Shown here in pieces: positions 1-7,500 of a DNA stretch of 11,798 bases. The stretch spans positions 7,498 through 19,295 of the forward strand of contig DBBC01000156.1 of the NCBI GenBank assembly GCA_002292025.1. Direction: 5' to 3'. Under the pieces are notes generated by a model. The model ran no database searches. It worked only from the letters and a program-made list of their open reading frames with translations, and was not told the origin of the DNA. The position numbers and the translations under genes were made by a program. Numbering within the stretch: position 1 is the first letter of the stretch; each line of letters begins with the position of its first letter. Source of the stretch: Firmicutes bacterium UBA994 (lineage in GTDB: Bacteria; Bacillota; UBA994).

Positions 1-20
1 AAAGACAAAAGACAAAAAAA

Positions 21-55
21 TGGTCCACGAAGAACACAAAGTGGCACGAAAGACA
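21..55 (+). repeat. CACGAAG-rich dispersed repeat, copy 1
   Basis: This 35-base stretch has the pattern tggtCCACGAAGA-ACACAAAG-TGGCACGAAAG-aca, a loose repetition of a CACGAAG-like word every 8 to 11 bases. It matches the reverse complement of 10291-10324 at 30 of 35 aligned positions (four mismatches and one single-base gap, aligned by eye). It lies directly upstream of the ribosome binding site of the first gene and follows an A-rich tract holding two copies of AAAGACA (1-14). I recall similar CACGAAG or CTTCGTG intergenic repeats in unrelated bacterial genomes, but I cannot verify that here. The function is unknown. Confidence 0.7.
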
Positions 56-65
56 GGAGGCTTCT

Positions 66-815
66 ATGCACGCCATTATTCTCGCCGGTGCGTCTAGGCA
101 AGACGACTTTGCACTGCGGTACGGACTTAATAACAAGGCCTTTATCCCCATTGGGAACAAGCCCATGTTTGCGCATGTTCTCGGGGCTTTACTTGAATCG
201 GCCATGATAGAAACAATCGTCGCCGTGGGGCCTGCCGCTGATCTAGCGCGCTTTAAGAGCTCGCGCGTCAGCTTGATCGAGGACAGCGGAGATATGATTG
301 ACAATTGCCTAGCGGCAATGCGTGTTCTGCCAAGCAGTGACCGGGTTGTAGCGGTCACGTCAGACATACCCATGATTACGCAAACTGTGTTGGATAGCTA
401 TTTGGCGAGCCTAACCGATAAAGAAGGGGATTTTTTCTATCCCATTATCAGCAAAGAAACCAATGAGCGCCAATACCCGGGTGTTAAGCGTACTTACGCG
501 ACATTGCGCGAAGGTATGTTTACCGGGGGGAACCTGAGCGTAGTCAATACCGCCATGGCGGAACGCATCGGCAGTCGAATGAGAGAGTTCGTCGCCTTAC
601 GCAAAAGCGTGCTTGGACTAGGCTCGCTGATGGGCGTAAAGTTTTTGTTTAAGCTGCTGACGGGTCAACTCTCCATTGCCGAGGTAGAGCGACGCATGTC
701 CGATTTATTGGGGTGTAAGTGTGTAGCCGTCATTTGTCCATACCCTGAAATCGGCACAGACATCGACAAAGAAAGTGACCTCGACATTGCGCGGCGTATA
801 TTGGCCGGTGCATGA
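66..815 (+). CDS. MobA-like nucleotidyltransferase of unknown substrate
   Basis: A 249-residue protein with a GT-A-type NTP-transferase fold is predicted. The N-terminus reads HAIILAGAS (2-10), then NKAFIPIGNKPM (23-34), in which Lys24 matches the conserved phosphate-binding lysine of the family. A hydrophobic strand then ends in VTSDIPMIT (98-106), whose Asp100 is the likely metal- or nucleotide-binding aspartate. TGGNLSVVN (153-161) resembles the product-side loop. The usual LAGGxSxRMG loop is degenerate here (LAGASRQDDFALRYG), which argues against a true molybdenum cofactor guanylyltransferase. No signal peptide or clear membrane segment is seen. AGGAGG at 55-60 sits five bases before the ATG, so the start is secure. 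The gene lies just upstream of spoVG, where B. subtilis has purR and yabJ. Relatives next to spoVG/glmU seem familiar from clostridial genomes, but the substrate is unknown to me. A sugar-phosphate or cofactor nucleotidylyltransferase role is inference only. Confidence 0.85.
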   Translation: MHAIILAGASRQDDFALRYGLNNKAFIPIGNKPMFAHVLGALLESAMIETIVAVGPAADLARFKSSRVSLIEDSGDMIDNCLAAMRVLPSSDRVVAVTSDIPMITQTVLDSYLASLTDKEGDFFYPIISKETNERQYPGVKRTYATLREGMFTGGNLSVVNTAMAERIGSRMREFVALRKSVLGLGSLMGVKFLFKLLTGQLSIAEVERRMSDLLGCKCVAVICPYPEIGTDIDKESDLDIARRILAGA

Positions 816-958
816 GATTCTGCAGGGTGATACTGACGGCGGGAGACATGTGCGTGTAGCGCAAAAAATCACAAAACGCTGGATAATAAAGAAGGGAATC
901 TTCCGCTGAGGTAGAACGTAGGCAATAAATGGACAGCGTGAAGAGAGGCGGTGAGATC

Positions 959-1225
959 ATGAATATTACCGATGTGCGCATCCGCAAAGTCAGCAACGAA
1001 GGACGAATGAAGGCCATAGTCTCGATAACCATCGAAAACGCCTTCGTCATTCACGATGTGCGTGTCGTAGACGGCAACAATGGGTTGTTTGTAGCTATGC
1101 CCAGTCGGAAGACCCCGGCCGGGGAGTTTCGCGACATAGCGCATCCCATTAACTCCTCGACGCGAGAGAGAATCCAAACCGAAGTACTAGACGCGTATCG
1201 CCGCGAGATTGAGCGTGTTTCGTAG
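959..1225 (+). CDS. spoVG: SpoVG, nucleic-acid-binding regulator
   Basis: An 88-residue protein of the SpoVG family. The sequence MNITDVRIRKV at the N-terminus, RMKAIVSITIENAFVIHDVR in the middle, then DGNNGLFVAMPS and FRDIAHPINSSTR are near-identical to B. subtilis SpoVG. The family binds DNA and RNA site-specifically and affects septation during sporulation, capsule and virulence in different Firmicutes; it also persists in non-spore-formers. An in-frame ATG at 929 would add ten residues, but the ATG at 959 is preceded by GAGGCGGTGAG and gives the canonical MxxTDVR start, so I chose 959. The C-terminal tail is a little shorter than in B. subtilis (about 97 residues). It precedes glmU, as in Bacillus. 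I could not find a convincing sigma-H promoter in the 143 bases upstream. A terminator-like hairpin follows. Confidence 0.96.
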   Translation: MNITDVRIRKVSNEGRMKAIVSITIENAFVIHDVRVVDGNNGLFVAMPSRKTPAGEFRDIAHPINSSTRERIQTEVLDAYRREIERVS

Positions 1226-1263
1226 TAGCTACGTGAGAGCTCCGGCTAAGAAGTCGCAATTTA

Positions 1264-1296
1264 GCGCAGCCTGGCTTTAGGTTGCGCCTTGTCTTT
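1264..1296 (+). terminator. Probable rho-independent terminator after spoVG
   Basis: GCGCAGCCT (1264-1272) pairs with AGGTTGCGC (1279-1287) to give a nine-pair stem with one G-U pair and a six-base loop. A T-rich run (1289-1296, TTGTCTTT) follows. It lies 38 bases after the spoVG stop and abuts the glmU promoter, so it would separate the two transcripts. The T tract is interrupted, so termination may be partial. Confidence 0.55.
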
Positions 1297-1322
1297 GATT
1301 GTGACAGCGACAGCGGTATAAT
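1295..1322 (+). promoter_or_regulatory. Sigma-A-type promoter of glmU
   Basis: TTGATT (1295-1300) and a perfect TATAAT (1317-1322) are separated by 16 bases. Transcription would start near 1329, about 30 bases before the glmU start codon. The -35 box overlaps the T-rich tail of the hairpin that follows spoVG, a compact terminator-promoter junction. This would give glmU transcription independent of spoVG. Confidence 0.65.
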
Positions 1323-1359
1323 GAAGGCGATAGCTACCCAGGCTCTAAGGAGGAACGCT

Positions 1360-2775
1360 ATGGACTACGGTATAGCCGCGATCATTTTGGCTGCCGGCGA
1401 GGGCAAGCGCATGCGAAGTCAGGTTGTTAAAACTGCGCACAAGGTGGCGGGGGTGCCCATTGTGCGCCATGTGGTACGTGCGGCGGCTGCGGCCGGCGCG
1501 GAGCCGTTAGTGGTGGTGGTCGGCAAAGATGCCGATGTTGTACGTGAGGCAGCCGGGCCCGGGTGCCGGTTTGCCGTGCAAACTGAGCGGCTGGGAACGG
1601 GCCATGCTTGTCAGCAGGCTGAGCAAGAGCTCCGGGATTTTGCCGGGACAGTTTTGGTGCTGTGCGGCGACGCCCCGCTTATTACCCCTGCTACGCTGTC
1701 TAAGCTGCTGAACGCGCACCATCGCCTAGGCGCTGTGGCCACTATCCTGACCGCGCGACCTGAGGACACTAGGGGACTAGGCCGCATCAAGCGCGATAGC
1801 GAGGGTCGTTTTCTCGGCATTGTCGAAGAGCGTGACGCCGCGGAACATGAGCTAGCCATTGGTGAGGTAAACGCCGGCTTTTACTGCTTTTCGGCGCGTC
1901 ACCTATGGGATGCGCTGGTGAAGCTGGATAACGCTAACGCGCAAGGCGAGTATCTGCTGACCGACGTTTTTACCAAATTTCTCGGACAAGGACTCATCGG
2001 CACGTTTATGACTCCGCACTGGGAGGAGACCATCGGCATCAATGATCGAGTATGGCTGGCCAAGGCCGAGCACGCCTGGCAAGAGCGTAAACAATACGAC
2101 TTGATGCAGCGCGGGGTTACGATTATCGCGCCGGGAACTACATACATAGAGGCCGACGTTGAGATTATGGAGGATACAATAGTCTGGCCCCATACGCTGC
2201 TGCGCGGAAGTACACACATTGGCCGCAACTGTGAAATCGGCCCCGGCAGCGTGATTGATGACAGTCGTATCCATGACGGCGCGGCAGTCGTGTACTCGGT
2301 GGTGGTGCAGTCCTGTGTGGGGCGTGACGCCAGAGTAGGCCCCTTTGCCCACTTGCGGCCGCACAGTGTGCTGAGCGAGCAAGTGCGGATTGGAAACTTT
2401 GTCGAGGTCAAGAAATCGACGATCGGCGAGGCCGCGAAGGTGTCACACCTTGCTTACGTGGGGGATGCGTATGTTGGCAAGGGAGCCAACTTAGGTGCAG
2501 GTGTGGTAGTAGTTAACTACGACGGTCAAACCAAGCATGAAACGACGATCGGCGACGGGGCTTTTGTGGGATGTAACGCCAATTTAGTAGCCCCGGTGAA
2601 GATCGGGGAGGACGCTTTTGTCGCCGCAGGTTCCACGATTACACGCGATGTGCCCCCCGGCGCTTTGGCTGTAAGCCGCGCACGGCAGGAGAACAAAGAA
2701 GGATGGGTAAGACGGCGAAAGTCAAAGCAAGCCTCTCGGCCTGAAACCACAGTTTCCTCGGATGGCACCATGTAA
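1360..2775 (+). CDS. glmU: Bifunctional GlcNAc-1-P uridyltransferase / GlcN-1-P acetyltransferase GlmU
   Basis: GlmU makes UDP-N-acetylglucosamine, the cytoplasmic precursor of peptidoglycan, by acetylating glucosamine-1-phosphate and then transferring UMP. The 471-residue protein has the N-terminal uridyltransferase domain, with LAAGEGKRMRS (10-20), the QTERLGTGHA segment (74-83), CGDAPLI (102-108, Asp104 as metal ligand), EVNAGFYCF (169-177) and GINDR (226-230). The left-handed beta-helix acetyltransferase domain spans roughly 255-440, with RIGNFVEVKKS (343-353), SHLAYVGDA (362-370, His363 matching the E. coli catalytic His363), NLGAG and VNYDG (385-389). The start at 1360 follows AAGGAGG (1347-1353) and gives the normal N-terminus; an in-frame ATG at 1282 lies upstream of the promoter and is rejected. 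The C-terminus carries a basic then Ser/Thr-rich tail (about 450-471). It precedes prs, as in Bacillus. Confidence 0.97.
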   Translation: MDYGIAAIILAAGEGKRMRSQVVKTAHKVAGVPIVRHVVRAAAAAGAEPLVVVVGKDADVVREAAGPGCRFAVQTERLGTGHACQQAEQELRDFAGTVLVLCGDAPLITPATLSKLLNAHHRLGAVATILTARPEDTRGLGRIKRDSEGRFLGIVEERDAAEHELAIGEVNAGFYCFSARHLWDALVKLDNANAQGEYLLTDVFTKFLGQGLIGTFMTPHWEETIGINDRVWLAKAEHAWQERKQYDLMQRGVTIIAPGTTYIEADVEIMEDTIVWPHTLLRGSTHIGRNCEIGPGSVIDDSRIHDGAAVVYSVVVQSCVGRDARVGPFAHLRPHSVLSEQVRIGNFVEVKKSTIGEAAKVSHLAYVGDAYVGKGANLGAGVVVVNYDGQTKHETTIGDGAFVGCNANLVAPVKIGEDAFVAAGSTITRDVPPGALAVSRARQENKEGWVRRRKSKQASRPETTVSSDGTM

Positions 2776-2875
2776 TGAATTTGCCGGAACGCTACGGTGC
2801 GCATAAATCTCTGCAGCTCAAGCGACAGAGCAAGCGCAAATTCATGTAATGAATTTACGGCAAGCGCAAATTCAT
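2769..2875 (+). repeat. Alternating inverted-repeat cluster between glmU and prs
   Basis: A ten-base word occurs four times in alternating orientation: ATGAATTTGC (2775-2784), GCAAATTCAT (2836-2845), ATGAATTTAC (2849-2858) and GCAAATTCAT (2866-2875). Copies two and three form a perfect palindrome, AAATTCAT-GTA-ATGAATTT (2838-2856). In addition, CATGTAATGAATTT recurs at 2769-2782 (covering the glmU stop codon) and 2843-2856, and GCAAGCGCAAATTCAT recurs at 2830-2845 and 2860-2875. In RNA, copy three could pair with copy two or copy four, but not both. It could be an operator array, a leader RNA structure, or debris of a small duplication. No regulator can be named. Confidence 0.75.
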
Positions 2876-2917
2876 CCGCTAAAATACAGGTCGACAGTGT
2901 AGGGAGGAGTGTGCGTA

Positions 2918-3868
2918 ATGATCGCTTATCCTGACCGCAGGCTTAAAATCTTCACGGGCAATGCCCACCCCGCTTTGGCCAAGCAGATAGCTGAGCACCT
3001 AGGGATACCGTTAGGCCATGGCCAAGTGATGCGCTTCAGTGACGGCGAGGTGCAGGTACGGATTGAGGAGAGCGTGCGCGGTGCAGACGTGTTTGTCGTA
3101 CAGCCGACTTGCGCACCTGTCAACGAGCACTTGATGGAGCTGCTGATTACTATCGACGCTTTGCGACGCGCATCTACACGCCGCATTATCGCGGTCATCC
3201 CGTATTACGGTTACGCGCGACAAGACAGAAAAACTCGGGCTAGGGACCCCATCACCGCTAAGCTTATAGCTAACCTGCTGACCACAGCGGGAGTAGATCG
3301 CGTGTTAACCATGGATTTACACGCCGGGCAAATCCAAGGCTTTTTTGACATCCCGGTAGATCACCTGCCCGGGGTACCCATCTTGGCGGAGTACTTCAAG
3401 GGTAAAGGCCTGCGGGATATCGTGGTCGTGTCCCCCGACCTTGGGGGCGTGACCCGAGCGCGGGACTTGGCCAATCGTTTAGGGGTAGATATCGCCATCA
3501 TCGACAAGCGCCGTCCCGAGCCAAATGTGGCAGAAGTTATGCACATTATCGGACGCATAAAGGGCAAGCGCGTGATCATGGCAGATGACATCATCGACAC
3601 TGCCGGCACCATCGTTCAAGGGGCAGAGGCGCTGCTCGCGTATGGCGCAAGCGAGGTGTACGCCTGCTGCACTCATGCCGTATTGTCAGGGCCTGCGGTT
3701 GATAGACTCAGCGCGTCGCCCATTACAGAAGTAGTGATTACTGACACTATCCCGCTGCCGGCGGAAAAGAACCTTGCGAAAATCACCGTTCTCCCCGTGG
3801 CCCCCCTTTTTGGTGAGGCTATACTGCGTATCTACGAAGACTTATCGGTTAGCAAGCTCTTTGACTAA
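2918..3868 (+). CDS. prs: Ribose-phosphate pyrophosphokinase (PRPP synthetase)
   Basis: Prs converts ribose-5-phosphate and ATP to phosphoribosyl pyrophosphate, the precursor for nucleotides, histidine, tryptophan and NAD. The 316-residue length is typical of class I enzymes. Visible landmarks are FSDGEVQVRIEESVRG (40-55), the ATP-loop stretch YYGYARQDRKTRARDPI (96-112), DLHAGQIQGFF (133-143, His135 matching the ATP-contacting histidine), SPDLGGVTRAR (172-182), DKRRP (196-200), the PRPP-binding loop ADDIIDTAGTI (222-232) and the canonical end SVSKLFD. The ATG at 2918 is preceded by GGGAGGAG with eight bases of spacing. A GTG three codons upstream overlaps that ribosome binding site and is rejected. 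The gene keeps the usual place between glmU and pth; a ctc gene, found between prs and pth in Bacillus, is absent. The leader contains the inverted-repeat cluster. Confidence 0.98.
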   Translation: MIAYPDRRLKIFTGNAHPALAKQIAEHLGIPLGHGQVMRFSDGEVQVRIEESVRGADVFVVQPTCAPVNEHLMELLITIDALRRASTRRIIAVIPYYGYARQDRKTRARDPITAKLIANLLTTAGVDRVLTMDLHAGQIQGFFDIPVDHLPGVPILAEYFKGKGLRDIVVVSPDLGGVTRARDLANRLGVDIAIIDKRRPEPNVAEVMHIIGRIKGKRVIMADDIIDTAGTIVQGAEALLAYGASEVYACCTHAVLSGPAVDRLSASPITEVVITDTIPLPAEKNLAKITVLPVAPLFGEAILRIYEDLSVSKLFD

Positions 3869-3892
3869 TTCTAGGCAGCGGGAGGCACCTGA

Positions 3893-4462
3893 GTGAAGCT
3901 AATTGTCGGTCTGGGCAACCCAGGCGCACAGTACGCTGACACCCGACATAACGCCGGGTTTGCCGTGATAGGCGGGCTCGCCGCCAAACACGGCGTGCGC
4001 GTATCATCAGCGTCGCATCGGTCGCTTATCGGGCGCGGCAAAATATGCGGCGCTCACGTCTATTTGCAGCAACCGCTTACTTACATGAATCTCTGCGGCC
4101 AAGCAGTTAAGTCCGCGGTGACGGCACTACACATTGACCTGCGCGACTTGCTTGTCATTAGCGATGACCTTGACTTACCGCTTGGCAGTTTGCGTATCCG
4201 CGCGCAAGGCGGAGCCGGCGGGCAGAAAGGACTACAAAGCATTTCCGAGCACCTTGGCACGACAGAGTTTGCGCGCCTTCGGCTCGGCATCGGTCGACCC
4301 CCCATGGGCGTGTCTACAGAGGACTATGTGCTAAGCCCCTTTAGCGAGGCCGAAAAGGCCTTGTTTGCGCGTACAGCCGAGCGCGCTCTCGACGCAGTAG
4401 AAACTTTTGTCTTGTATGGCGTGGAAACAGCGGCTAATACTCACAACAACCGAGCTGAATAA
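3893..4462 (+). CDS. pth: Peptidyl-tRNA hydrolase (SpoVC)
   Basis: Pth cleaves the ester bond of peptidyl-tRNA released by abortive translation and recycles the tRNA in the cytoplasm. The 189-residue protein opens with MKLIVGLGNPG and contains DTRHNAGF (16-23) with His19 as the catalytic base, Asn9, PLTYMNLCG (61-69) with Asn66, and SDDLDLPLG (90-98) with Asp91. LGTTEFARLRLGIGRP (121-136) is also characteristic. One oddity is that the usual GGHNG segment reads GGQKG (109-113), so Gln111 and Lys112 replace the His-Asn pair (E. coli His113/Asn114). The start is GTG, seven bases after GGGAGG at 3880-3885. Only 24 bases separate it from prs, with no terminator, so the two are probably co-transcribed. 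Confidence 0.96.
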   Translation: MKLIVGLGNPGAQYADTRHNAGFAVIGGLAAKHGVRVSSASHRSLIGRGKICGAHVYLQQPLTYMNLCGQAVKSAVTALHIDLRDLLVISDDLDLPLGSLRIRAQGGAGGQKGLQSISEHLGTTEFARLRLGIGRPPMGVSTEDYVLSPFSEAEKALFARTAERALDAVETFVLYGVETAANTHNNRAE

Positions 4463-4479
4463 TGCTTTCGCTGACTGCG

Positions 4480-4499
4480 CCCTAGCCCTTGTGCTAGGG
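4480..4499 (+). other. Short hairpin between pth and mfd
   Basis: CCCTAGC (4480-4486) and GCTAGGG (4493-4499) form a perfect seven-base stem with a six-base loop. No T tract follows, so it is a poor candidate for an intrinsic terminator. It lies in the 78-base gap where Bacillus carries fin (yabK); no coding remnant is visible there. The role is unknown and it may be chance. Confidence 0.4.
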
Positions 4500-4540
4500 G
4501 GTAGGGAGATTAGCGCGCGAATCAAGAGGGAGGCGTATCG

Positions 4541-7500
4541 GTGCAGACAATCATCAAAGAGTACATGGAGAGTGACAGCTGGTATGACATTGCCCGCGCC
4601 GCCAAGGAAGGCCATCGTCATCTGTACATCAGTGGAGTCACACAGCTAGGCAAGGCAGTGTTGCTGGGGTCAGCATTAACGCAGTGGCAGGCGCCGCTTT
4701 TCATCGTGACACCTTTGGCCTCGCACGCGGAGCGTCTGCGTGCAGACGTGGAGCGTCTCCTTCCTCATATTGAAGTGACTATTTTCCCAGCCGAAGAGGC
4801 CATTCTATACGGCGTCACAGCCCAAAGCCCAGAGCTCTTGGGGCAGCGCTTGGCCCTATTGGCCAGACTCAGCGGCGGCGAGCGTCCGGCAGTAGTTATC
4901 ACTACGTGGGATGCGCTGCTGGTACGGTTAGTGCCGCCGGATCTCTTTCGCGCTTATTGCCTCAACGTCTGCACAGGGCAAAAGTTGCGTAAGGAAGACC
5001 TTGTCCTGTGCCTAACCAGCGGGGGGTACGAACGGGTGGAATTAGTGGAAACCATGGGTCAGTTCGCCGTGCGCGGCGGTATTGTTGATGTCTTCCCCTT
5101 AAGCGGACAAGAACCTGCAAGAATCGAGTTTTTCGGGGATATGGTGGACTCAATCAGGACCTACGATCTGACCACACAACGTTCACAAAGCAGTAAGCCT
5201 GCCGTCATGCTGCCGCCTGCCATAGAGATCTTTTGGCCGGAGAATCAAACCAAGGCCGGTTTAGAGCAGATACGGACGGCGCTGCAAACCGCCCTAACCC
5301 GGCTGGACTACGGGCGGGGGCATCTGCTGAAGAAGAACGTCGAGTACGATATGGAGCGTTTGCAGAGTGGTATAGTCTTCCCCGGCAAACCTAGATACTG
5401 GCCGTTTTTTCTGCGCGATGCGGCCACCCTGCTCGACTATTTGCCGTCCGATACCGTAGTGGTGTTAGATGAGCCCACGCGTCTCCTAGAGAAAGCGGAA
5501 AGCGCTGCCCATGACCTTAAGGAGCAGTATGCCGCTATGTTGATAGGCGGGCAGATTTTGCCCGCGCAACATAAAGCCTTTATCCAAGATTTCGAGCTTG
5601 TCCACGCCCTAGAGAGGTTTCCGACCGTGTTGTTGGCCACCTTGCCCAAGCGACCCGCGCGTTTTCGCATCACCACGCAGCTTACCGTATTGCAGAAGAC
5701 TACCCCCAACTACCACGGTCAGCTCGACCTCCTGCGCAAGGATATCCGCAGGCTGGCTCAGTCCGGATACCGTTTGCTGCTGACAGCTAGTTCGCCGGAG
5801 CGGCAGATGGAGCTGGTGAGGCATCTTTGGGAACAGAACATCGAAGCCGTGCAATGGACAGAGGCTGCTTTACCTCCGCGCGGGGTATTGGCTGTCGTAT
5901 GCGCCGACCTAGAAGAGGGGCTTGAACTTCCCGACAGCAAACTCATTATCCTATCCGAGCGGGATGTTTCAGGCAAAACACGCGCTCGCAGGCGACGTCA
6001 GCCCAAGACGGCGGCAGAGGGGGCACGTCTCTTGTCGCAGCGCGACCTCACCTTGGGAGACTACGTCGTCCACGTACACCATGGCATCGGCAAGTACATA
6101 GGCGTACGCAGTATGCAGGTGGGAGGCGTAGAGAGAGACTACATGGAAATAAACTACAATGGGGAAGACAAGCTCTATGTCCCCACCGACCAGATGCATT
6201 TGATTCAGAAGTATGTCGGAGCCGAGGGGCGGGAACCCAAAGTACATTCTCTGGGTAGCGGTGAGTGGGCCAAGACTAAAGTAAGAGTCAAAGAATCTGT
6301 ACAGAAAATGGCCAAGGAACTGGTAGCACTGTACGCAGAGCGTGCCTCAGTGCCGGGCTTCGCCTTTGGTGCGGACAAGCCGTGGCAGAAAGAGATGGAG
6401 GATAACTTCCCTTACGTTGAAACACCTGATCAACTGCGCAGTATCGAAGAAGTCAAACGCGACATGCAGACGCCCAAAGTTATGGAGAGACTCCTCTGCG
6501 GCGACGTTGGTTACGGCAAGACGGAAGTAGCAGTGCGTGCAGCCTTTAAGGCTATTCTCGACGGCAAACAGGTAGCGCTGCTTGTCCCCACTACAATTCT
6601 GGCCGAGCAGCACTTTCACACTTTTCGCGAGCGCTTTGCCGGGTTTCCCATTGAAGTGGCTGTGCTTAGCCGCTTTAAGGGGACCAAGGAAAACAAGCAG
6701 ACGGCAAAACGCATTGCCGCCGGTGCGGTAGATCTAGCTATCGGCACGCACCGTTTGCTGGGTACGGATGTGCGTTTCAAAGACTTAGGGCTGTTGATTG
6801 TCGATGAAGAACAGCGCTTTGGTGTCCAGCACAAAGAGAAAATGAAGACGTTAAGGGCTGACGTGGACGTCCTTACCCTCTCCGCCACGCCCATTCCCCG
6901 CACACTGCATATGGCTATGGTGGGGCTGCGAGATGTCAGCGTCATCGAGACCCCGCCGGAGGATCGTTACCCAGTGCAGACCTACGTGTGTGAGTATCAC
7001 GACGGCGCAATTAAGCACGCTATCGAAAGGGAGCTAGAGCGGGGAGGGCAAGTGTATTATGTTCACAACAGAGTACGTACAATTAAGAGTGCAGCGGCGC
7101 ACCTACAGAGCCTTGTGCCCAATGCCCGCATTGCCATTGGCCACGGGCAAATGGGAGAAGAAAAGCTCGAGCGCATCTTTCTTGACTTTCTTGAAGGCGA
7201 GTATGACGTTTTGCTCAGTACCACCATTATTGAGTCAGGGCTGGATATTCCCAATGTGAACACCATCGTGGTGGAGGACGCCGATAAGTTTGGCCTAGCC
7301 CAGCTCTATCAACTGCGGGGCCGCGTCGGGCGTGCTACGCGCGTGGGCTACAGCTACCTTACTTATCATCCGAACAAAAACTTAACCGAAGTGGCCGAAA
7401 AACGCCTCACCGCCTTACGAGAATTTACGCAGCTGGGGGCGGGCTTCAAGATTGCTTTGCGCGACTTAGAAATTCGCGGTGCGGGTAATCTTTTGGGGCC

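Noticed and set aside
1..56. CRISPR-like array from the repeated CACGAAG/AAAGACA words
   Set aside because: The words are short, degenerate and spaced 7 to 11 bases apart, without repeats or spacers of CRISPR length and without cas genes.
878..901. Possible sigma-H promoter for spoVG (GCTGGATAA and AGGGAATCT)
   Set aside because: Both boxes resemble sigma-H elements, but they are only six bases apart, whereas about 11 to 12 are expected.
1282..1359. 26-residue N-terminal extension of GlmU from an upstream ATG
   Set aside because: It would start upstream of the TATAAT box and lacks a ribosome binding site; the ATG at 1360 has AAGGAGG and gives the family N-terminus.
1899..2411. Minus-strand open frames of about 160 to 170 codons inside glmU
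   Set aside because: They are shadows of the glmU coding sequence, with low-complexity Ser/Thr/Arg-rich translations and no family resemblance.
2838..2856. ArgR-type operator in the prs leader
   Set aside because: An ARG box has TGAAT followed by ATTCA; here the half-sites are in the reverse order (ATTCAT-GTA-ATGAAT).
2854..2885. Promoter for prs (TTTACG with TAAAAT at 2880-2885)
   Set aside because: Spacing is about 20 bases and the -35 match is poor, so it was not listed as a feature.
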